DNA of 64,000 nt, taken from Crossaster papposus. Taxonomy: Eukaryota > Echinodermata > Asteroidea > Velatida > Solasteridae. Below, piece after piece: positions 11,416-27,975 of the stretch. The translations under genes and the position numbers were made by a program. The notes beneath the pieces were generated by a model. It did no database searches, was not told where the DNA came from, and saw only the letters and a program-made list of their open reading frames with translations. The stretch's first letter is position 1. Each line of letters begins with the position of its first letter. Where the stretch lies: assembly GCA_037893245.1 (NCBI GenBank), contig JBAIAA010000026.1:186001-250000 (forward strand), written 5' to 3'.

Positions 11416-12705
11416 TAGCCTCTTGGTCAAGGCGTTCATCGATACCTGTCCGTACGTACAGTGCAGCGGTAATCGGAGCTCAAACAACGACCTCATGGCA
11501 CTATTATATGCAAATTAACTGAAGATATTTGAACGCCTTGGATCAATGGTTAAGTTGAGTTTTTGGGGCGGTGCTCATTATGCTAATAGATTAAGCTGAC
11601 CTTCATAGTCGTTTTCTTATTGGTCGATCGTTGCGTAGAAACTGCATAATTTAAGCTAGCGGTGAAAGGTCATATCTAGCTCGCAAGTGTTTACTACGAA
11701 CACCGCCACCGTTGACATAATATTTTATCGGAAAAATTGAGTGATTTTTACGAAGGCTTGTAGGAATTGAAGATTTGAACTGATCTTGCTCGATTGGTGA
11801 GGGTCGCAGTTATTTTCGCTAGTTTTGCTGGGAATGATTTTGCTTGAATATTGACAATGTTATGGTCAAAACTAGTTGTGTTTATAGCTGCTTAGTTTTG
11901 AGTTTTCAACGGCGGCGACTGGAGAAGGCCGCGACTTTATTAAAACGTGTCGAACTCGGCCCTACATTATACTGCATGCATCTAATCCAGCTGATTTGAA
12001 AAAACGTGCCTCTGGATCGGTAAAACGCGGAACTCTGATAATTAAATGCCTTGCCGGCGGAATTTTGCCAATAATATAATTAGAGCAGTTGTTGAGGACA
12101 CTTGTCCCTGTCTAAATTACGATATTGCAATATTTTGAAGGTTGGTATTTTTGAAAAATGACGGATTTCCCATAACCTGTCGGCAAATTCACAAAAACAT
12201 CGTGACCACGATTAGAAAGGATTCTAAGGCATTTCGCTGCTCGGGTCTAAAATCTTCGAGGAATAATATTTTCGCTGCAGAATTCAAACAACACGACAGA
12301 TCTTCGGACGACAGACGACGCTGAATATTCGCCATTTTGTCTTAAATGTCATGCTGCAAATAAGTAACTGCATCAAATTTGATGACGTCGGGATTCAACT
12401 GCGTTGTGATTGGACACTCACATCTTAGCCCCGCCTATACTTTATCTGTATTCGCATACGAGGTCATGCGCTAGAAATGTGGCGCAAAATATAGAAAAAA
12501 CATAAGATTTCAAAAACCGTTGATCCAAGGCGAAAAAGTAGCTTCAGTTAATTTGCATAAATAGTGGCCGTATGAGGTCGCTGTTCGTGCTGTAGGCTTT
12601 GCACGGGGAGCGCGAGCGCATTATGCGGGGCGCGGCGCGCGTGGTGTGTATTTCTGGACGGATAACGACAGACGGATAACGACGAACGCGCCTTGACCAA
12701 GGCTA
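11416..12705. mobile_element. Mutator-like (MULE) non-autonomous element with 9-bp target duplication
   Basis: Flanked on both sides by TGTTGAATA (11407-11415 and 12706-12714). Ends TAGCCTCTTGGTCAAGGCG and, inverted, TAGCCTTGGTCAAGGCGCG. The inverted repeat continues through ACTGAAG/CTTCAG..GCAAATTAA and CCTTGGATCAATGG/CCGTTGATCCAAGG. A 9-bp duplication plus long TIRs points to MULEs (known property of the superfamily; assignment is inference). Interior has no transposase. Confidence 0.8.
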
Positions 12706-12739
12706 TGTTGAATAGCGCTATTGTTTGAATTCAAGCAAA

Positions 12740-13395
12740 GAAACGTATCTTGCACTAAAGCCCATCAACGATGTCGTTGATGTACACCAAGAACAATTAC
12801 AATGGTGCCAATACAGCTCCCCGGGGACCCCCGAAATAACTCAATATGCCACTTGGAAGTTTATCCATTGAGGCTTCGAGCAATTGCTAGTTTGTATGTA
12901 TTCGGCCCAATGGCTTACGTAGATGTTTGATTAATGCTGGCTTCTATCTGACCATGAAGTCGATCTTTATATCACATTTTAAAACATCTTATGTGATCGA
13001 GTCTCGACCAATCAAGTGGCCTTTCTAAATATCTGGCCTCGTCTTCATCTTTGGCTTAAGGCGATGTTAGGCTCCTTACTTTGAGAAATCCAGCCATAGT
13101 TTGGTGCACCTCACCAATATGTTCATCACCGATGGGGACAGTTGGTCACCAATAGCCGAAGTCCAACCGATCACGAAAGTTCATCACTGCCCTGTGCTGG
13201 ATATGCAGTACTAGATGGAGATTGCACACGATTGCAAAAGTCTGTCAATGATGACCAATTCGATGATCACATTAAACACCTCTTTGGCGTTCCATGTACG
13301 TTTCGATGCAAAAGGCTAGAGCTGAAAACGAATTCGAGGTTTGTTAAAACCTCAGCCTCGTCTTCGGTTCGCCTCCGAAATGCGAATCACTGAGA
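12740..13395 (-). pseudogene. LINE reverse transcriptase remnant, minus strand
   Basis: On the minus strand near 12850-12770 the frame reads GPRGAVLAPL, a stop, then [12 protein letters not shown], the RT motif B/C region ([20 protein letters not shown] in Jockey/CR1 elements). The sequence to 13395 is in the expected place for upstream RT but is too decayed to name. Separate from the LINE at 5.2 kb. Confidence 0.55.
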
Positions 13396-13751
13396 AGAAA
13401 TTATAAATAAATATTTTAACTTGTGGTTTCTTATAATAAACCGATTCTGAAGCACAACAGGCACCAAAATAGGGCTGGAGTCCTCGCAGTTAGTATCCTA
13501 AAATCGCGTGGAGCCCAACACGAAACGGAGCCAGGGATTCGAAAAGGCCCTTGCTCTTCAGTCTGTACACTCACATGGATCAATGAACACTCATCACAAG
13601 TTCTACAGTGTTTTATGTCAGCGCAGCGACGGGCACTGACCTCTATAGAGGTCAGTGTACATAGGGCGTTTACCAAACGGGGCTTGAGGCTGGAGCACTG
13701 ACCTCAACACCTGGACGGATCATTGTCCATATTCTGCTGTGCTAACACTTG

Positions 13752-13925
13752 AAGTCGGCGCGAACTGGAAGTGCAACATGGCGTCACTGCTGTGAGCCAA
13801 TGAAATGTCCAGTTGTAGAGGTCAGTGGATTTACCAACCAACTGAACTCTACACCTGGACATTTCATTGGCTCACAGAGTGACTTCGTGGGTCCGCCATG
13901 TTGCACTTCTCTGCATGCCGACTTC
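13752..13925. repeat. Palindrome of about 75-bp arms
   Basis: GAAGTGCAACATGGCG and GTGAGCCAATGAAATGTCCAG are mirrored by CTGGACATTTCATTGGCTCAC and CGCCATGTTGCACTTC. TAGAGGTCAGTG occurs around it several times (13646, 13817, 13956). Confidence 0.8.
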
Positions 13926-14187
13926 AAAATGAAACAATGGATGATCTGTCCATGTATAGAGGTCAGTGGGCTGGAGGCTTGGGGCTAGGCTCGGGCTTGG
14001 CTTGGGCTTGGCTAGGCTCGGGCTTCATCACAAAGCAAAATGGCGGCCAAAAAGATTCGTACGGTCAGGCTTCGGGAGGCTTCGGCTGGCGTGTGACTTC
14101 GGTTATCGATACTCGGCTCGGCGCGCATCGCGAACTGTAAATTGTTTTTTTTATATCGCTGGTGATATGAAATTTCGTCTGACAAAG

Positions 14188-14392
14188 TTTATTTTTCGAA
14201 GGTTTTCAAAATATACAATTAATTTTAGTAGGTATTTTTAGGAAATACGGTAAGGGGGGGGGGGGGGGGGGGGGGGGGGTGTTTAAGTTTATTCTTCGAA
14301 GGTTTTCAAAATATACAATTAATTTTAGTAGGTATTTTTAGGAAATACGGTAGGGGGGGGGGGGGGGGGGGGTGGGAGGGGGTGTTTAAGTA
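14188..14392 (+). repeat. Direct duplication (about 100 bp) with two long G runs
   Basis: TTCGAAGGTTTTCAAAATAT..TTTTAGGAAATACGGTA is present twice, each time followed by 20 or more G and then TGTTTAAG. G-quadruplex formation and assembly uncertainty are both likely. Confidence 0.9.
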
Positions 14393-15840
14393 GATGCTGA
14401 GTTGAGTGCTTCTAGATTTTGTCCAATGTATTTTTTAGTGTCTTGTAGGCCTATTCATATTTGTAGTGTCTTCGAGGTGGGGTGGTTGAGTATCAGTACT
14501 TAGTAGGAAGTAAGTTCGAGGGTCACGTCTGAAGCACCAATTAATAAACAAACCCCTGTGATAAGAATTCTCAGTTAATAACACAGTACTGCATTTCACT
14601 GGTGCAGGATTTTGTGCATTAATTAATACATGTACAACAATAATTAATTCCAGCAGTCAGTATCAATAACATTTTCAATGTCAATTTCAATATTTGTTTT
14701 CTTCTCTTTTTAATTAATGCTGTTTTATTCAATAAATACAATTTCAATTACCCGGTACATATTAATGTGTGAAGACAAAGGTTATTTGAGCATGACATGG
14801 TAATGAAATAATGTTTCTTTTAAAAGGAATACTTCATTATGAGGTAACTTATTAGCATATCTTCCCAATTAGTTTTGTTTATCCTGAAGTTTAGGAAAGG
14901 CGTTCCAATAAAGTGCATTTTTACTGTACATACATGTACTGTTACAAATAAGAACATACGTTGTTCATTTTTAGAATCTTCAAAGTCATCATGGTTTATT
15001 CATTGGTCCAAAGTGTGACGCAAGATATTCATTATTTAATGCAAGTAGTGCACTCACATTTCACAATAAACAATATTTTCATCTTTAAAATGACAAGGGA
15101 CAGGAAATTTAGCAATGTGAAGAACACCAGTCCAAACCAGTAAATTAAAAATAAATTGTTTAACATTCGAGCAGAGTTCTATACATGTAAAGAATAATAA
15201 GATAAAAACATAAACACAAATGTATGCCAATTGTGCAAACACGAGTCCAAAATTACCACATAGAAATAAAAGAGAGGAGCATGTTGTCAACTGTTTAAAT
15301 ATACATTTTACCATTCAAGTAGTATTTGCAATGACTGTCGTTTCCAGCCCGTTTGCTTTACTCCTTAAACAAGACATTAGGGGTGATGCTTTTTCAGAGG
15401 TGGAGAAAAAGAATGACCCTTTATATACACTGTAATGTATAATTGTTGAGAGTGTAGAATTCAAGTTTAAAACAGAAATCTTGGGGTTATCATATGCCCC
15501 CCCCCCCCCCCCCCCCAATCTCCAGTACAGTCTTTGAAGTTGTGCTGCAATGTCAGCCCTTATATTTGATAAACTGTAAACAATTATGTTGTCTGCCCTA
15601 AGATATTCCTTGTAGTATATTTGTGTATTAAAATATTCCTGTTAACTTGCATTTTTAAGCTCAATCTATTAAAATAGGCTATGAAAAATAAAGCAATGGG
15701 ACAACTTTGCAAGTAATATTGTGGTGCTTTTTTAAACCCCAAGAAATATGATCTATCTTTGAATTGAGATTTCCAAAGATTTAAGAGATTCAGAGTTGCT
15801 GGAGACTGATGGCATAACCATTGCTTGTGTCATTTCTCCC
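14393..15840. other. AT-rich stretch without a recognised gene
   Basis: AT-rich unique sequence with a short C run at 15498. No conserved coding stretch or clear TIR. Lies inside the putative 3.9-kb TIR element. Confidence 0.5.
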
Positions 15841-15841
15841 T

Positions 15842-15945
15842 TTAACAAACAGTGGTACCATTGTAGCATGTCTCTCCATTATGTAGCCTCATACAGCTGC
15901 CAGCCAGAAGGACTTCAATGGTGCCTAGTTTAGGACTCTTGATTT
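15842..15945 (-). CDS. Possible terminal exon of an unidentified gene
   Basis: After TTTTCAG on the minus strand one frame reads SPKLGTIEVLLAGSCMRLHN then GETCYNGTTVC and a stop. I do not recognise it. Phase does not join directly to the exon candidate at 16469 with this acceptor; using an AG five bases further in would join. May belong to the surrounding element instead of the host. Confidence 0.25.
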
Positions 15946-16468
15946 CTGAAAAGAATATACAAGTGAAATGTTTAAATGATCAAAAAGTAATATAAAAGAA
16001 ATGAATACAATGGCTGCTTGTTAGCAGTCTAGTTTTCAATCTTTCTGCAACAAAACGTAATCATCATTGCTCTATTTTCAAAGATTTTCCATTCACAATG
16101 CTCTCATACAAGAGAAATTTTGTTTCGTCACTATAGTCGAATGATGCTAATAAATCAGTATATATACATGTACATGTACATATTTCCTTTTTTTTTGGGG
16201 GGGGGGCGTAAACAAATATGTAATATTATTTTTAATATGTTAATTAAAAAATGCCACAATGACTGGAATTTTTACCCTGCTGAGGTATCTGCCAGATTGT
16301 ACAGGTGGGTTTATATTAATTGTGAATTTGTTTCTTCTCACGGAAAGCAGTGTACAGAGCTGACATACAGTGAGCACATCGCTAAAGTAAAGGGCAGAGC
16401 CCGTTATCTAATTTGATTTATTCTGATGCAAAATTACATTAACTAGTGATAATTGTTACAGGTCATAC

Positions 16469-16553
16469 CTGTGGTCATGGTGCATAGCCCTGTCTGTCAC
16501 CAACATTCTGAAGTGCTGGCCGTATTCACTCCGAAGTCCAAATTCCACGTTTC
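16469..16553 (-). CDS. Possible internal exon of an unidentified gene
   Basis: Bounded by CTTTAG|GA and CACAG|GTATGA on the minus strand; the single open frame reads NVEFGLRSEYGQHFRMLVTD then RAMHHDH. Composition looks protein-like, but no family is recognised and no further exon was found upstream. Confidence 0.3.
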
Positions 16554-17743
16554 CTAAAGAGAGAAAGTGAACTTAAGTTAAGTTCAGTTAACACAAACTA
16601 ATTAAAAACAGTTTATTTAAAGACCATGGTCCTAGTCTGGATGGCAATCGTGTACATGTACTGTCATGACTGTACTGTAGTTTCACTCCCATTTTTTACA
16701 AGTTCTATTATAAAATTACTTTTGCGTTTGAAAGCCAATTAAAAAGTGACTTTTCCAGCTTCAAGCAGTCATTGTTCTTCAGATTTGAACCCATGATTTT
16801 TTTATTTTTGATAAGTGGTTTTGAAGAAAATGTGACTCAGTGTCTTATACCCTTTTTGCACAGTCATGTTTATTGCCATCTTGTGTTTTTGTGTCATGCT
16901 GGTTGTCGATTTTTAAGTTTTGCTTGCTGGTACATGTAAATACTTGCATGATATTCCAAATCATGATTTTTCCTACTTGTATCATCGTCAAATTCATCCT
17001 CATAAAATTACCTTTTTTGTTTGGTACTAAATTGTATTTGTAATTCCTACGTTAAACTAGACCGTACACTAACACAGTGGACTTCCCTGTTCCCAGCAAT
17101 GCATATAGTGGAACCACTACGACAGCGGAATCAAACACATCGACAAAAACGCCGAGTTTTGGCCCAAAATATTGGCAAAATTAACATGGCAAGTCACTTA
17201 CATTGTACACTGGAATTTCGCTTTGCCTGGCTCAGCTCCTGTGGCTAAACATTTGTTTAATCGACGTCAGAATCCTTCAATGTCGACACAAAAGAGAAAT
17301 AAATGCCGCACACAGTGTTTTTCAAGATGGCGATTCGCTGAAAGTTTTTACACCGTGACGTCACCAAGCCCGGCGTTAGCCAGCTTTCGCGAGGCTTGGT
17401 GGGGCTTCGGAATACAGCCTGAAATCTAGCCTAGCCCGTCGTTTGGTATGAGGCTTCAAAATGGCGCCGCAAAAATCTAGCCTAAGCCTAGCCTCTAGCC
17501 TCCGTTTCGTAAAGGCCCATAATTACGTATTATGTTATTTTTAGAAAATAGAAGTGCAGGTGTTTGTGTACAAAAGGCCATATATACACCGGTCGTACAC
17601 GACATTACGTAAAGAACCGCAGTGCTATAAAGCGATAAACAAGTATTTCGTAAGACTGAGATTCGACGTTATATTTCTGTATGTATTTTTCCAGTGATCG
17701 TCACACAATCCTCCACACTTGAAACCAAGTACCGTACGTAGTT

Positions 17744-22101
<4,358 letters not shown>

Positions 22102-22129
22102 GATTCTACAAGGTCTCTCTTGAAAAAAC

Positions 22130-22560
22130 ACTTGACCCTAACTCCCTACCCCATTTTTCTTGCACATAACCTGAAAACTTCAAAATCCTGCAATTCCAAA
22201 GTGTTCAAACTCCATGTCAACCTAATCTTGCAAAATCCTCCAATATTGATTACTGGTGACCATTGCCTGAATCCTGCAGTGGGTTTACCATTGAGCTATA
22301 AAGCAGCCAAACATGGAACAAATGGCTGCTAAGTGCCCGATTAGTATTACAACAAGGGTCTGCACACATGACCCTTGGTATGCAAACGTTTCCTATCCTT
22401 GACACATTACTTACACCTTGATTAAAGCTCTATGAAGAATGTGCATAGAGCAAGAGCAGTGTGAAAATATTAAATAACAAATAATCTCAATCCTTCTAAA
22501 TTCTCATTTGGATAAATAACCAAGTAACCAGAATCCTGCAAAAATATCCAGCATTAGCAT
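22130..22560. repeat. Inverted relative of the 1940-2270 repeat
   Basis: Begins near ACCCTAACTCCCTACCCC, with TGCAAAATCCTCCAATATTG, GACCCTTGGTATGCAAACG and GCATAGAGCAAGAGCAGTGTG. Starts about 30 bases after the LC3 stop, so LC3 3' UTR would run into it. Confidence 0.55.
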
Positions 22561-22954
22561 AATGATTCTAGGCATCCAGCAAAATGATTGCGCTAGTTGT
22601 TCTGAAAAATTGAATTAAAAAAAACATGGCAATCTCGAAAAAAAAACCAATAACAACTGGCCGACGTGCAAAGCCCTTTTTCTCGAAATGAGATCTTTTG
22701 GCAGCGCACTGTCAACTTTTATGTGATACCTAAATACCTTTGGAATTAATTGAGCTACAGAAATAATGTTGGCATCACTGGAAAGCTGATGAGTTGCTCT
22801 TTATTATGGTGTTAACAACTCAACAAATTAAAGTTGGTGGTTATTCACCATAGTATGTCATGGCAGGTCACATTTGTACGATGGAATGTCCATCAATTGG
22901 CACTCGGATTCATCCATATATCACTCTTATTCATTATTTTAATACTGTGTGGTG

Positions 22955-23170
22955 TGTTATGGCCGAGCGGTTAAGAGCACACTGACTCAAGCTCTGGTTG
23001 TTTCGGATCAGCAGAGTGTGGGTTTGAGTCCTAGGCTTGACACATGTGTTCTTAAGCAAGGCACTTAACCACTATTGCTTCATCCTTCAGATGGGACGTA
23101 CATAAAGTAGTACTGTAGGTCCCATGTGTTGTATAATGCACGTAAACAAACGCAGACCAATAATACCTTA
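22955..23170 (+). mobile_element. tRNA-derived SINE, plus strand
   Basis: GGCCGAGCGGTTAAGAGCAC (A box, Ser/Leu-like) and GTGGGTTTGAGTCCTAGGC (B box), followed by the SINE body CTTAAGCAAGGCACTTAACC and TCCTTCAGATGGGACGT. The tRNA-like part has a long variable region; the attached body argues against a functional tRNA gene. Confidence 0.7.
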
Positions 23171-23609
23171 AACAATGAATACGATGCCTTGTAATCGTTC
23201 ATTTGAATAGTTATTATCTGGGCTTGAGACTGGGTTTGCAGTGTGACAAAATTGATTTCAACTCGGATTTGTGTAAATAATTAATAATATAGGAAGATAT
23301 GTACTGATTTAAATAATATTGTGTTTATTTAGCAATATAAAGGGTATCGACTTAAGTTGAGAGATTAAACAGGAAATATCTTTTCTTCCTACGTTCCTAC
23401 GTTCCTACGTCAGAAAATTAATTTCTTTTCTATATCTTCCTCATGTAATACTATTAATAGAGTTCATAAACCGAAAGAAAAGGGAAAAGACAACAATGAT
23501 TTGGTGAACTATTGGGATGGTAGAGCACTGGAACTCGCTCATGAGAAACGCCAAAGAAAGGGAACTTAGATAGGCCGTCAAATTGGGTGTTGTTTTTTGT
23601 TTTGTTTTT

Positions 23610-24006
23610 GACTAAATAGACTCGTTTGATTGCCAAATACTTTTTGAACACAATTCAGGATGTCCATTCGGTACTCAATCGACTGATAATGCAAAGCTAC
23701 AAATCAGCTTGACGTCTTACAAATTGCGTCTCAACAGAAAACAATGTTTCCTCTTGGGGCCAAGTTCAGTATTTGCATGCAACAATCAAGTGATACTCGA
23801 CTAAAGTTGCTCCATGACTAAACAGACTTGTTTGATTGCCAAATAATTTTGGAACACAATTCAATGTCACTCGGTACTCAATCGACCGATAATGCAAAGC
23901 TACAAATCAGCCTGACCGTCTTACAAATTGCGTCTCGATGGAAAACAAAGTTTTCTCTTTGGGGCTAATTTCAGTATTTGCATGCACTAATCAAGTGATA
24001 CTCGAT
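23610..24006 (+). repeat. Tandem duplication of about 205 bp
   Basis: CTCGTTTGATTGCCAAATA..CAAGTGATACTCGA occurs at 23622-23809 and again at 23826-24006 with modest divergence (shared words AATGCAAAGCTACAAATCAG and TTACAAATTGCGTCTC). Confidence 0.85.
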
Positions 24007-24149
24007 TTGCAATAATCGAGATCAAAGGTTAAGAATTCCGTTTAAATTTACGGGGTGTGCTAATACAATTAAATCTGGGAGTCAAATTGCCGTGTTGGGT
24101 GTGATTCATCTGGTGATAAATTAGCCTATTGACTTACGAATTACATAAT

Positions 24150-24546
24150 AACAAAACTGTTCTGTCTTGGCGGCGGTCGGCTTTGCGAAGATGTTTCTCG
24201 TCTTCAGAGTCTTCAGTCAGATTGTCGGCGACATGTTCCTTGAAGGTACAACAGCCGTGAGGGGATCTGTCGGGCAACTTGATGAGCTTTCGTTGTTTCT
24301 TTACCAGATCCAAAGCTTCAGTAAGGCTGTCCTTGGCAGAAGGGTCGTCGTCGTCCTCCGTAGACCCAATGCAGATTCGGTGAAGTCATAACTTCTCATA
24401 GTGCTCAAATTGTTCGCGGTTGCCATCGCTCTAATTCTCCGGCGGTTTCTGTTTCTTATTGGTTGGAGCTATCTTCTTCTTGGGATAATTGATTGCCGAC
24501 AATATATTGCTATTGCTGATCTGTTGGTCGTCGAACATCATGGACT
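24150..24546 (-). pseudogene. Broken lysine- and acid-rich open frame, unidentified
   Basis: The minus-strand frame from MMFDDQQISNSN includes NYPKKKIAPTNKKQKPPEN, STEDDDDPSAKDSLTEALDL, VKKQRKLIKLPDRSPHGCC and NLTEDSEDEKHLRKADRR. It is interrupted but composition stays protein-like over about 130 codons. It could be an old transposon ORF or a processed pseudogene. No family is recognised. Confidence 0.4.
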
Positions 24547-24719
24547 TAATAGGAGTAGGCCCTAAAGTGTTATCGCAAAGGTACAGTAAATAGAAAGTAC
24601 ATTTGTACATGTATCGGCAAGACGTACGAATCCTATGGTGAGCGAGGTTCGAATGCTTAGACCGAGAAGAAAGGCATTGAATGCAATGCCCGCTTTTATA
24701 AGCTAAGAGCATTGGGGCG

Positions 24720-25990
24720 TAACGAAAACGTTATGTAACGGCTCTATTGAGCCCACCTGTCGTTTGATACCGAAAAGAAATGGCATATCTATGATAAATT
24801 GATATGTACATATGTAAATTATCTGCGGCCCACAATAAATCAAGTAAAACTTGTTTGTTCTTCAGACAAGGGGCAGAAATACTATCCAGAGTAAAAGCCT
24901 GTTTTGAAGGGTAAAAATAAAAGTTGTAATTCTGTTAGGGATAAACAGAGATTTGATAAAAACATGCAGTGTTTAGACCAGTAATACTGGTAAGTGGAAA
25001 ACATGAATAATCAGGTCCGTTTATCGAAAATAATGGGGCCGATTTCACGAAACTTGTGTTATCTTACGAGAAATCATCAATCTTGTCCTAAGACCCATTT
25101 TATGAAACTACCAATATGATGACCGCTAGAGGAAACAGTCGTTGAAAAGAAACGTGCAAACCAACTTCCCTCTTGCATAGAACACAAACTCTCTCAAGAA
25201 AACTACATGTACTCTGTGCAATACATTTCAAGCGTAGTTAATTTTGTAACTAATTTATGTTTAAAAAAATATACACACATCAAAAATAGTTTCGAAACCA
25301 TAACTGATTTTCAGACGATATACGAATAACGCACGTATAGTTAAGATGAGTTCAGCCGTGTTGCTGGGGAAGTTAGGACATGCTGAACCCGTTTGGTGAT
25401 ATCTATCCTGGGACGAGTTACTCTTCCTAATAAGACGTGTCTTAGCGTTTTGTGAAATCAGCCCCAGTGTCCTATTTGGCAAAATAACTAAATTATATCA
25501 AATTGTATACAGTAATTCACAGCAAATATTTGATCACTTATGGTTATAACCGACATTTTTGTAAATTTTAGATAACTTGTACAGATGTTTTAAAATAAAA
25601 ATGTCTACATGTATACACAGGAATAAAAGATGAAAGTTTATCAAGAGTCGGTACATGTATCTCCGTTTGTGTCATATGCAAATGTTTGACCATAAAAAAC
25701 CCAAGAATGGCCAAAAAATATAATACTTGGGGGTTAAAGGGGTTAGGATGTGCTGGGGTGGTGAAATATCCCATCTTATCAACATTATAAGCCTGCAACG
25801 GTTACCCGGTTACATTTTAATTTAATTTTAATTTATTTATTTTAATAAAAGAAACCCCACTAATTGTCAACTTTGCGTGGGTTTCGTTGGAGCAGGTCAC
25901 AAATACTACAATTGAATAAATTTTGTATGGACATTTCTAATGGCTTATCTGACATATAGCCAGTCGGCCTATACAATTTGATGCAGACAA
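24720..25990. other. Intergenic repeats; solo end of a GTGACC-type element
   Basis: Mostly unique AT-rich sequence. At about 25860-25900 TTGTCAACTTTGCGTGGGTT.TCGTTGGAGCAGGTCAC is the right end of a family B MITE followed by AAAT. CGAAACTTGTGTTATCTTACGAG near 25047 and AGACGTGTCTTAGCGTTTTGTG near 25434 form an old inverted pair. Confidence 0.5.
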
Positions 25991-25992
25991 TT

Positions 25993-26104
25993 GTGTCCCA
26001 GCACGAGTAAATGAGATTTTGATTTCATCATTTAAAGCTAAACAAGCTTTAAATGATGAAATCATTGTTGCCGCAAAGTGTCTCATCTACTTGTGCTGGG
26101 TCAC
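25993..26104. mobile_element. 112-bp palindromic MITE, family F, with AATT duplication
   Basis: GTGTCCCAGCACGAGTAAATG ... CTACTTGTGCTGGGTCAC, flanked by AATT at 25989-25992 and 26105-26108. The core is GATTTCATCATTTAAAGC and its inverse. Best preserved copy of the family in the window. Confidence 0.88.
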
Positions 26105-26339
26105 AATTAGCAATCGCAGATCTGCGATTATCAAAACATACGCGCACACACTAAATTTCTTAATAAAGCCCCTGCAATTTTTAATGTTTTAATGTTGGTT
26201 CTGGTTAACCGTAACCGCAAAACAACGGTTACACGGTTAACTTAATAACCGGAAACTGGCAGCCTTGCAACATTAGCCTCTCCCTAACATAATCCTACTC
26301 GGTGTCTTGCTTCTCGTGCCAACCCTGTTTCCTGGCGCT

Positions 26340-26610
26340 ATAACCAGGTGCTCCGGGTAGAAGGAGCTCATCAGTATTGGTTGGTAGTTCATCTAGAAGA
26401 ACCTTGTTTTTTTGACAACTGATCACAAACCTAGGCTGGTAGAGCTCGTTAGCCTCGGTTGGAAATCTGCATAGAAGTACAACGTCAATCTCAAACCAGG
26501 GTAAGTAAAGCTTGTTATTAACCTAGGTCGGAAGTTTGCCTAGGAAAAGGGCAACTCTGATCACAAACCCAGACTGGTAGAGCTCGTTAGTCGGTATGGT
26601 TTGGTGTTGC
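26340..26610 (+). repeat. Degenerate tandem repeat, unit about 85-90 bp
   Basis: GATCACAAACC(T/C)AG(G/A)CTGGTAG.AGCTCGTTAG recurs with CCT(C/A)GGTTGGAAATCTGC and CTAGAAGAACC-like words about three times. Confidence 0.6.
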
Positions 26611-26886
26611 TCATCGAAGCTGTGGAGGGATTCTTTCCCGGTCCAGCTCAGCGTTTCACCTCTCCCACTCACTTTTTATTTTCATACGAGTGCACATTTT
26701 GGTCGAAGAAGGGGAAGAACTTCAAATTCTGAACTTGCACCAAAAGGGTTCTAGTCTCTGTACTGTTACTAACATCCGGCTCTATGAGCTGGAAGCACAT
26801 TCAGTCAGTGGCTAAAGTAGTAAGGTACTTATTCTTAGAATGATCAGTGGTGTTTCAAGATTGAGAGAGAGAGAGGACCGTGACTT

Positions 26887-27198
26887 ATGGGTAGCCACTT
26901 CTCCATTTTGTTCTTTGTAAAGTCTGTGCTTCATCAGCCAACACACTTTCGAGTGTTGGAGCCAAGTTGTTTATACATAAACAAAACTAGCTTAATTGGT
27001 GAAAGTCGTCGAGGCAGGTATTGGCATAACACATCTATATGGTCACAGATACCCCTCGTAAATGTAACTCGTCCAGATGACGAGTGGGTCCATAGGCATT
27101 TTCAAACGCCGTGGAAACCGCCAGATGTCCACCCTCCCATGAATGGACCAGGAGCTCTTGTAGAGGCCTTTACCAATGCTAACACCACAGTATTTTGA
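26887..27198 (+). other. Unassigned open frame of 103 codons
   Basis: Includes RPDDEWVHRHFQTPWKPPDV and HPPMNGPGALVEAF. Composition is somewhat protein-like, but no family is recognised and no splice partners were found. Could be chance. Confidence 0.2.
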
Positions 27199-27602
27199 GT
27201 TTTTTTAAAATTATCTTAGTAGGAGTAATTGTGAGATTTGTTTAATCCTGAAGTAAAAGTATTGATTTATTTGCGTTTGTTACTTTCCAATTAAGAAGCA
27301 TTTATTTTGGTAGATTTTTCTTAGACCAAAAGTACCAGAATTATAAAGGCTAAATGAAGATAATATTTGTAAATTTGAATATTAATTTTAAACAAATTGG
27401 TTTTTTTTTTTTAATAGTAAAATAACTCAAGTTCTCCTACATATTTCATTTAGAATATTTGTTGCCCGGGATTGACAGACCCGTCTAAGTTAAGATAAAA
27501 CGGAACAATTTATAAACATTGGGGGATTTTAATGTCATGGAACCGGTCAAGTACCCGGTCCACTCATATCGATTGCCAACAAAATGCGAACTAACTAAAT
27601 AT

Positions 27603-27972
27603 TTAAAGAGATCGTATACGTTTGGTAATTGGAACCCACTGTTTGTTTCAATCCTATATAGTTATAGATATATACCATAAAACTAACCTGTACGAATTTC
27701 ATTTTAAAGAGTGGTAGCGATTTTGAGATATTGCCGAAAATCTGGAGCAGTTATGTCCACGCAGAAAGAATAATCTGCATTGGAATATACAATCTGAGAA
27801 ACTGCAGTAACCCTTCTCATATTCCAATTTTTGGGGATAAAACCGCAGTACTTCGAAGTGAAAAGTTTCAAAAAATGCGTTATACTATCCAAAGCTGCTG
27901 TACTTCTTACCAAGTAAGTTTTTATTGTCATTAATTTTGGGAGTAATTACCAAACGTATACGATCCCTTTAA
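27603..27972. mobile_element. TTAA-flanked MITE, family M
   Basis: TTAAAGAGATCGTATACGTTTGG ... CCAAACGTATACGATCCCTTTAA. The body has TTGAGATATTGCCGAAAATC and CAAAGCTGCTGTACTTCTTACC. Sister copy at 49382-49771. Confidence 0.88.
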
Positions 27973-27975
27973 GAT

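Larger units (their letters stand above)
13664..17518. mobile_element. Possible 3.9-kb TIR element next to the LC3 promoter
   Basis: GGGCGTTTACCAAACGGGGC at the left pairs with GGGCCTTTACGAAACGGAGG inverted at the right; both flanks are ATA. Both subterminal zones are rich in GGCTTGGGCTAGGCT-like words. GGGCC ends with a 3-bp duplication recall PIF/Harbinger. The right end is about 225 bases before the LC3 start codon. Whether this is one element or two solo ends is open. Confidence 0.5.

Noticed and set aside
13646-13970. Nuclear-receptor response elements (AGAGGTCAGTG repeats)
   Set aside because: The words belong to repeated MITE sequence; spacing is irregular and there is no gene to regulate nearby.
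22970-23045. Candidate tRNA-Ser/Leu gene
   Set aside because: A and B boxes are present but the sequence continues into a SINE body (CTTAAGCAAGGCACTTAACC) and the acceptor stem does not close; treated as a SINE head.
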